Shown here: positions 58,200 to 64,000 of the stretch, in pieces
Layout of the letters: each line of letters opens with the position of its first letter
Position numbering within the stretch: the stretch's first letter is position 1
Assembly (NCBI GenBank): GCA_036850595.1
Contig: CM072159.1
Coordinates: forward strand, 27,510,280-27,574,279
From: Rhyacichthys aspro
Taxonomy: Eukaryota > Chordata > Actinopteri > Gobiiformes > Rhyacichthyidae
Reading direction: 5' to 3'
Length of the DNA stretch: 64,000 nucleotides
Program-made: the position numbers and the translations under genes
The notes under the pieces: generated by a model
What the model saw: the letters and a program-made list of their open reading frames with translations, nothing else
What the model was told of the DNA's origin: nothing
Database searches by the model: none

Positions 58200-61100
58200 C
58201 ATTACTCCAGGTGCTTTAAAAGATTAATGACTATTTGCGAACTACTGTGAGAAAACAATGTGCTGAAGTTTCAAGGAAAAGGCCACACAATCTCCTGGAA
58301 AGAGTCAGGGAAGACTGAGTTTAAGTTCCAACAAAAGACTAAACGCAGACCTTTATTCTTTTTTTATTACAGTAAAAATAACACAAAACCGACTTTAATC
58401 TCCCTGGCTTCATCTATGACAAAATCACTGAGAAGGTAGCACGTGCCAGATATCTCCACTTGGCCTTGAGTAAACGTTAGACTGGTCCTTTGTACACGAG
58501 CCGTTATGTCCTAACTTTGTCTGTGAACTCGCGGACACTCACTCGTTCGTCTTATCAGTTTTATTGATCCCAGTTTACGTGTCCCGCTGTTGTTGCTGCT
58601 GATGATGCTGGACAACTCCCACTTTGTAACAATATGTCATTCCTGTCACAAGGTCTCAGCCTTGACTAAAGAAAGGAGTGAAGGGGCATGTCCGGACATG
58701 TGCCCAAGGACCACTTCAGGGAGTGGGCCGGCTTTCCTCTCGGCCTCAGCTATTATTGAGTGCTACAGCCTGGGATTTGAACAAAATGCTAAACTACCTG
58801 AACAGACCCACTGAACAATTCCCAATAGGTAGCCATGAAAAATATGGTTTGTTTGAGGTACTTGTATTTAGGATATCACCTGTAGCAGACTTTTTTGTGG
58901 TTATAATTTACCAGACTGAGAGAAGCTGTATACAAAAAAGCACATGAATACTGGTTTAAAAGTACTATATATGCTTTTTCAGCCACACTGATGTTACTGC
59001 CTAATAATACTGCTGTAAAAAGCTGTGTATCTAAATAACAACCGTCTGATTAAAAAAAAAAAAATTTGGACTTAAAACTTATGCCAAAGAGTAGAAATAT
59101 GGATAAAAGATAAAATAATAAACAATAAATAAAACATACTTATACCAGCAATACAAATTCTATTATTGACTTCATATTGAAAGCACATGAAACCATTACA
59201 AGACCTTGCTGCTAATACAAAAAGTTGAGAAAAAAGGAAGAAATGCAGCCTGTCAAACCAAATCTCGAATATTGCTTACGTTTAACAAGAAAAAAACTTT
59301 AGCTTATGATGCGTTCATGTGCCCATTGTACTGCACAGTTCTTGCATTAGGAATGTGTAAACTTATTATTATTTGCATTTTATACATTTTATACACTTTG
59401 TCACCAAATTTTAATTTATTTTTATGTTTAGAAAAGAAAAATGATCAAATGAGATGCAGAAGTAGATAATGAGAGTAAACTAAAGGCCGCGGTTCAGTTG
59501 TTCAGCCCAACTCTGTGTTGTATAAATGGCACAGGCATTTTTTTATGTAACATGTGGCAATTTAAATATTTACGAGCAGAAAACTTTAAAATGACTGATG
59601 TTCATATGACTGTCATGACCCGTTCCTACAGAACAATGAAATATTTATGCAAGCACTAATGAGAAGGCATGCCTTTTCATATTTTATAGGCCGCAACCAG
59701 CAAACCACAAAAATACTATGTTATGTAAGTGACATGACCTTAAGAATTCAGGTCAGCTGTCTCATACAAAACCAAGTCAAACGTAGCTCTTTGACAAGAC
59801 TCATTTTACTGACTGTCGATCCACTTTCTCTCCAGCGTTGAACTGGTCTAAGATCCTTCGTCTGTTATGTCACCGCTGACCACCGACCGTGAACGAGGAC
59901 TGGACTGTTTAGTTTGGACCAAGCTGAATTGCGCTGTGACAATGAACTGTGTGACCTCTTCTACATTACACGTGTGTATTGACTAGATAAGGCGACTATC
60001 TTTCCAAACCTCTGAAAAGGGCGCTGAAATTTTCCACAAAACCACTTATCATGTCTACCAAAAAGGTAATAAAGAAAAATATGAATAAACTGACAAGTAC
60101 ATGTAGCGCATGGACTTGCCCTTCAACAACTGAAGTGAGATAAAGTGTGAAGGTTTGTAGCATTGCTTTGCTATTTAAATGTAGCTCAGTATGTTTTGGA
60201 AAAAGGGTTTATATTTAGAGCTTGGTAACTTGTTCCCTACAGTAGATGACTTCACGAGTTTGGAGAAGCAGACAGGTGCAATGACAGGTACTTACATTAG
60301 CATGTTTCCATCATATGACGATTTTTTTCTGTTCCTCATTATGGAGACAATGTGACCAATAGCACACTGGATTAGTATTACCCTTGGACCTTTGTACTTC
60401 AGAAAATAGTCCATGATGTCTATGTTTTTAGTGTTGCATTCACACAGGATACGCTACGTGTGTGATTTACTGGATTTTATTGACTTTTTGGCATCACAAC
60501 GTACGTAGTATCTGACAATTACACAAGAGGAAAACCAGGAACTTGCACCTAAAAGTCCCCACTATGAACTCACAAATTATTATACAATATTTGTTTGATT
60601 ACCCAGGGAAATAATCAGACTGGAGTAGGGCCTATGGAGACATGTTTTTATTAATAACAGAATCAGAAACTTGATGGCCAGCTGGATATAAAAATAGAGC
60701 CATACAAAACATTAACAACAAAAAATGTCTGTCTTACTCATTTTTAAAGCCACCCGATAGCAATTTCCGCTGAACCAAATATCAGGTAATTTCTCAACAG
60801 TATATATTGTGTAAATATCCTCAATGAGCCACACAATCTTTACAAATCTTCAGTAGAACTGCCGACAAACAGGAGGAAGCAACCCTGTGGTGAACAGCAA
60901 TCACAGGCTGTAAAAGTCTAGTAAAGTGCACAGTGTGAAAACAGATGCATTGGTAAACTTCCCTCTGCTGCTGACCTCTGACCCCACTGTGTGAAGGGCG
61001 GGAGACAAAAAAGGAATTTCCCTCCAAGGATCAACAAAGTACAAAAACTACTATTTGTGCAAGTGTGAAGGTATTTACACACATGAAAGGGCTTGGAAAC

Positions 61101-62240
61101 CCGGAGGAGAACATAAAGCATTACGGTGAGTGCACTTCCTCTGTTGAATTATGTAACACTGCAGGTAAAAATAGACTCTCTTTAACGTTAGGGGATCTTC
61201 TAAGATTTCAGTAAAATGCGCTAATCTTGTATTGGAAAGCTGCCAAGTGCTTTGACTGAATGCTTGTGGCGCTCCTTCAGTGGGTCTTTGTGTTAGTGAA
61301 ACCCAGTCTTTAGAGTCGGGAGCAGCTGATGTGCTAATACACGCTCAGAGTTACATCAGCCACTGCAGCGGCTCAGCAGGCTCTGACCTACATGTGCCAT
61401 TCACAACGCAGTCGGCCAATAGGAGGCAAGGAGTCACAGAGAAGCTCCACCTACCGACAGGTGTTCATACCTGCCCTGATGTCGCCCTGAGAGACTCCGA
61501 ACAGACCGCAGGAACAAGTTTAGGGATTAATGACATAATGAAGAGTAATGCCTCACGTCCCTTTAATCTTGTTTTAATCAAAGGTTTACATGTAAAAAAA
61601 AAAACTATTGCCTGAAACCTTGACACCTGAATTCCATGTCATCTATTATTAGGCATTTGACTCCTGTAATGTAACAGTGTAATTTGAAACAGGAAGTAAG
61701 AATGCCCTGCTAATATTAGCTTTAGCAAACAAAGTGCATAAACGAAACCTGCCAGAGGTTTCCAGAATAGTCCTTTGGGGTTTAACAAGACAAAGCCGCC
61801 AAAAAGAACTGTCAAGGGTCATGATGGCTGCAAACAAATTCTCACATTACCATTTACTTCAGAGACTGACTGTGTTAATTGTAATTATAAAACCTGTACC
61901 ACTGGTCTACTCACTTTTATAAGTAGTGTAATTTCTTTCAATCATTATGTCTAATAACCAAAAAGAACAATGTAGAAGTAAATACAACAATTACAATACA
62001 ACAGTACAACAATTAGTGAAAGCATCTAAGGAAAGTTTTAATGTACAGGCACAGACCTGCCTCTGTTGTGTCCTGTGGTGTCATGTCACTAGATGGTGCA
62101 TGCTTATATAGAGAGTAGAAAACTGCAGAATGAAGTGTACTGACTTGTTCAACATACTACACTGCGCCATCCAACGTTCACTTTGTAGAGACAGTTTTAC
62201 TTATTGGTCTATTGGTATCTGGTTAAAATAATTAATAGTA
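58200..62240. other. 5' flank, no gene seen
   Basis: No recognisable exon or RNA gene. The longest frame (61280, 111 codons, plus) has no family motif and low-complexity ends. Some CCAAT words occur (for example near 61413) but without a complete promoter layout. Confidence 0.55.
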
Positions 62241-62545
62241 AAAGGCATGCATTTACGTAGCGTTTTTTAAACCATTCCCAGCCACCCCAAAGCACTGTAC
62301 ATCATCATCTTGGGGCAGACTTACAGAGCGCCAACGGCCTTCTCTGACCACCATCAAACTCACCACCACACACACACTCACACACACACACACACACACA
62401 TACATACACCAGTGCCACAGACACTGGAGGCAAAGTGGGTGAAATGTCTTGCCCAAGGACCCAATAACAGTATGAAGAGTAGGCAGCAGGGATTGAACCA
62501 CTAACCTTCCTGTTATTGGACGCCCCACTCTACCCCCTCCATCTG
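62240..62545 (-). repeat. tRNA-derived SINE-like repeat with (CA)n
   Basis: On the minus strand an A-box-like GTAGAGTGGGGCG (62522..62534) and a B box GGTTCAATCCC (62489..62499) are followed by GGGTCCTTGGGCAAGACATT, CACTTTGCCTCCAGTGTC and a (GT)n run (62366..62401 on the plus strand as CA). This is a familiar fish repeat. A fragment with GGGGCAAGACACTGAGACCT lies on the plus strand at 62753. Confidence 0.65.
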
Positions 62546-63182
62546 AAAACATGTCCTTAATATGCCCTCAATATGGTGAACTGCAGGAATATATGCTGTA
62601 ACTTTAGGATTTTACTCTTTAAAATAAAATGTGCCTTTAAGTTTTTCTGAGTTCACAATACAGGTCACAGTGACAAGCATTAGCTTTTAATTATTATTAT
62701 TTATTTTACTTTTCAAGAAGCGAAAAATAAGGACTAAAATGACTATGTCCTGGGGCAAGACACTGAGACCTACCTTGCCTTCAGCTTCTATGTTTACATA
62801 ACTCTCTCATACCTTTCTACCCTCTACCTAAAAAGCACTATAAAAATGCGACCACCTTTTTTTTTTTGCTGTATAGAGGTGCAGCCTAAGCGCGGACAGT
62901 AGCCAACTATTTTTTGGCCAAACTATGCGTAACAATTTTCTTTTGGCACATTGTTGTAATCTATGTATTTTCATGTTGTTACTGCAGCTGTAAAAATTAT
63001 ATTATACACTTACATGCAGAACATTTCAGTGTTCTTGTCCTTTATGTGTGATGTCCTTTAAATCCTTTGCACACATGTTGTTTTAGGAAACTGTTGAGTC
63101 TTCAGCGGGCTATAGTTACAGTAAAGAGCGGAGCATGTGCGGCGCAGAGCTTAAACATCATAAATCACCACCGAGCACTTTC

Positions 63183-63250
63183 ATTGGTTCGGTCTGCAGA
63201 TGGATACTCAAAGCTATTTAAACAGACAGAGGTGGAGCAGCGAAAAGAGA
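63183..63250 (+). promoter_or_regulatory. Weak plus-strand promoter candidate
   Basis: ATTGG (63183..63187) followed about 30 bp later by TATTTAAA (63215..63222) would put a start near 63247, reading off the right edge. No splice-supported exon follows within the window. It may be chance in AT-rich DNA. Confidence 0.2.
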
Positions 63251-64000
63251 AACATTACTGGGGGTGGTTTTAAGATCGGATTACATAACCTGCAAAAAGT
63301 AACCGAGGACAAAAAGTGTACAAGAGCACGGGTGCGTGTCCTGTGTGGCAGCTGGTATTTTTAGTACTTTCAGTCAGAAGAGCGATGACCGAAATTCCTT
63401 GAACCATATGGAGCCTGAGCTGAAATATTCAACTCAATGTGGGCTTTGTTTTCAGTCAGAAGCAACTCAACTGTTGGTTATAGTTAGATAAGAATGACCC
63501 AAGACAGTAAACTACATTGAAGGGGACCAAAAAGTATTTAAACACCACCAACATACATCAGCCGCCAGTACGTCTCTATCATTAATGCAGTAAATATTAT
63601 AGAAATAAGCGACATGTCTGTTCCAATGTAGAATTTGGTTTGTTATTTACAAAAGAGGAAGATCTAGTGAAAGCTGTAGATACAGGACTCGTTTGGTCGG
63701 TGAAAGAGCTGCCAAAAAATCTGGACGAGAATGTGTATAAAAAAAACAATGACGTCCAATTTAAAGGAACAGTAGGCAGAATATTACAGTCTATATACAG
63801 ACGTCAGACTTAAAGCGCCTTTATTATTGTGGACATATACATTCAAATTTTAGTGCCTTAGGGTCTGAAATCATCATCCAGCATCACACAACTCAAAATG
63901 CACCAATTGGCTTAAAACTTGGATGTATTTATTGTTAACCATTAATACAAATAAAACATATTGACTGATATTAGCAATACGTTGTTGCAGTGTGGTTGGG

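Noticed and set aside
62253..62552. 99-codon minus-strand frame with Val/Cys repeats
   Set aside because: It arises from a (GT)n microsatellite in a SINE-like repeat.
1..64000. CRISPR array, operon, phage or plasmid features
   Set aside because: The gene structure is that of a vertebrate nuclear locus; the tandem arrays present have no spacer-repeat pattern.

Overview
The window is nuclear DNA from a vertebrate, almost certainly a ray-finned (teleost) fish. The evidence is one multi-exon gene with consensus GT/AG introns coding for a vertebrate amino-acid transporter, set in AT-rich DNA full of decayed fish-type repeats: tRNA-derived SINE fragments, LINE tails, hAT-like and other short inverted-repeat elements, and microsatellites. 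There are no operons, ribosome binding sites or CRISPR arrays.

The one gene I can reconstruct is slc38a4 (SNAT4, system A sodium-coupled neutral amino acid transporter) on the minus strand. Fifteen coding exons run from an ATG at 46019 to a TAA at 24038. All junction phases agree and the total is 1638 nt, giving a 545-residue protein with no frameshift or internal stop. The long glycosylatable TM5-TM6 loop, the N-terminus and the order of membrane segments fit SNAT4 better than SNAT1 or SNAT2. One intron (25695..35937) is about 10.2 kb; the other introns between coding exons are about 0.08 to 2.7 kb.

Upstream of the start exon are two candidate promoter/leader-exon pairs on the same strand: a CCAAT plus TATA-like arrangement with an ATG-free leader ending at a perfect GTGAGT donor (49363..49525), and a second one at 51949..52152. 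A C/EBP-ATF type element (ATTGCATCA) lies about 310 bp inside the intron that follows the first, a layout like the intronic amino-acid response element known for mammalian SNAT2. Downstream of the stop, 20.5 to 24.0 kb probably holds a long 3' UTR with several AATAAA signals and Pumilio-like sites.

Layout: 1..20500 is intergenic 3' flank rich in repeats (a 751-bp inverted-repeat element, LINE and SINE tails, an hAT-like element containing a 21-bp minisatellite); 20532..24037 is the putative 3' UTR; 24038..46119 is the coding part of slc38a4; 46120..52152 is the 5' region; 52153..64000 is 5' flank with further repeats and a weak plus-strand promoter candidate near 63.2 kb. I found no second protein-coding gene that I can support. 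The remaining open reading frames are short and look like chance or repeat-derived frames. I see no convincing novel system; the most interesting material is the regulatory layout of slc38a4 and several apparently lineage-specific repeat families.
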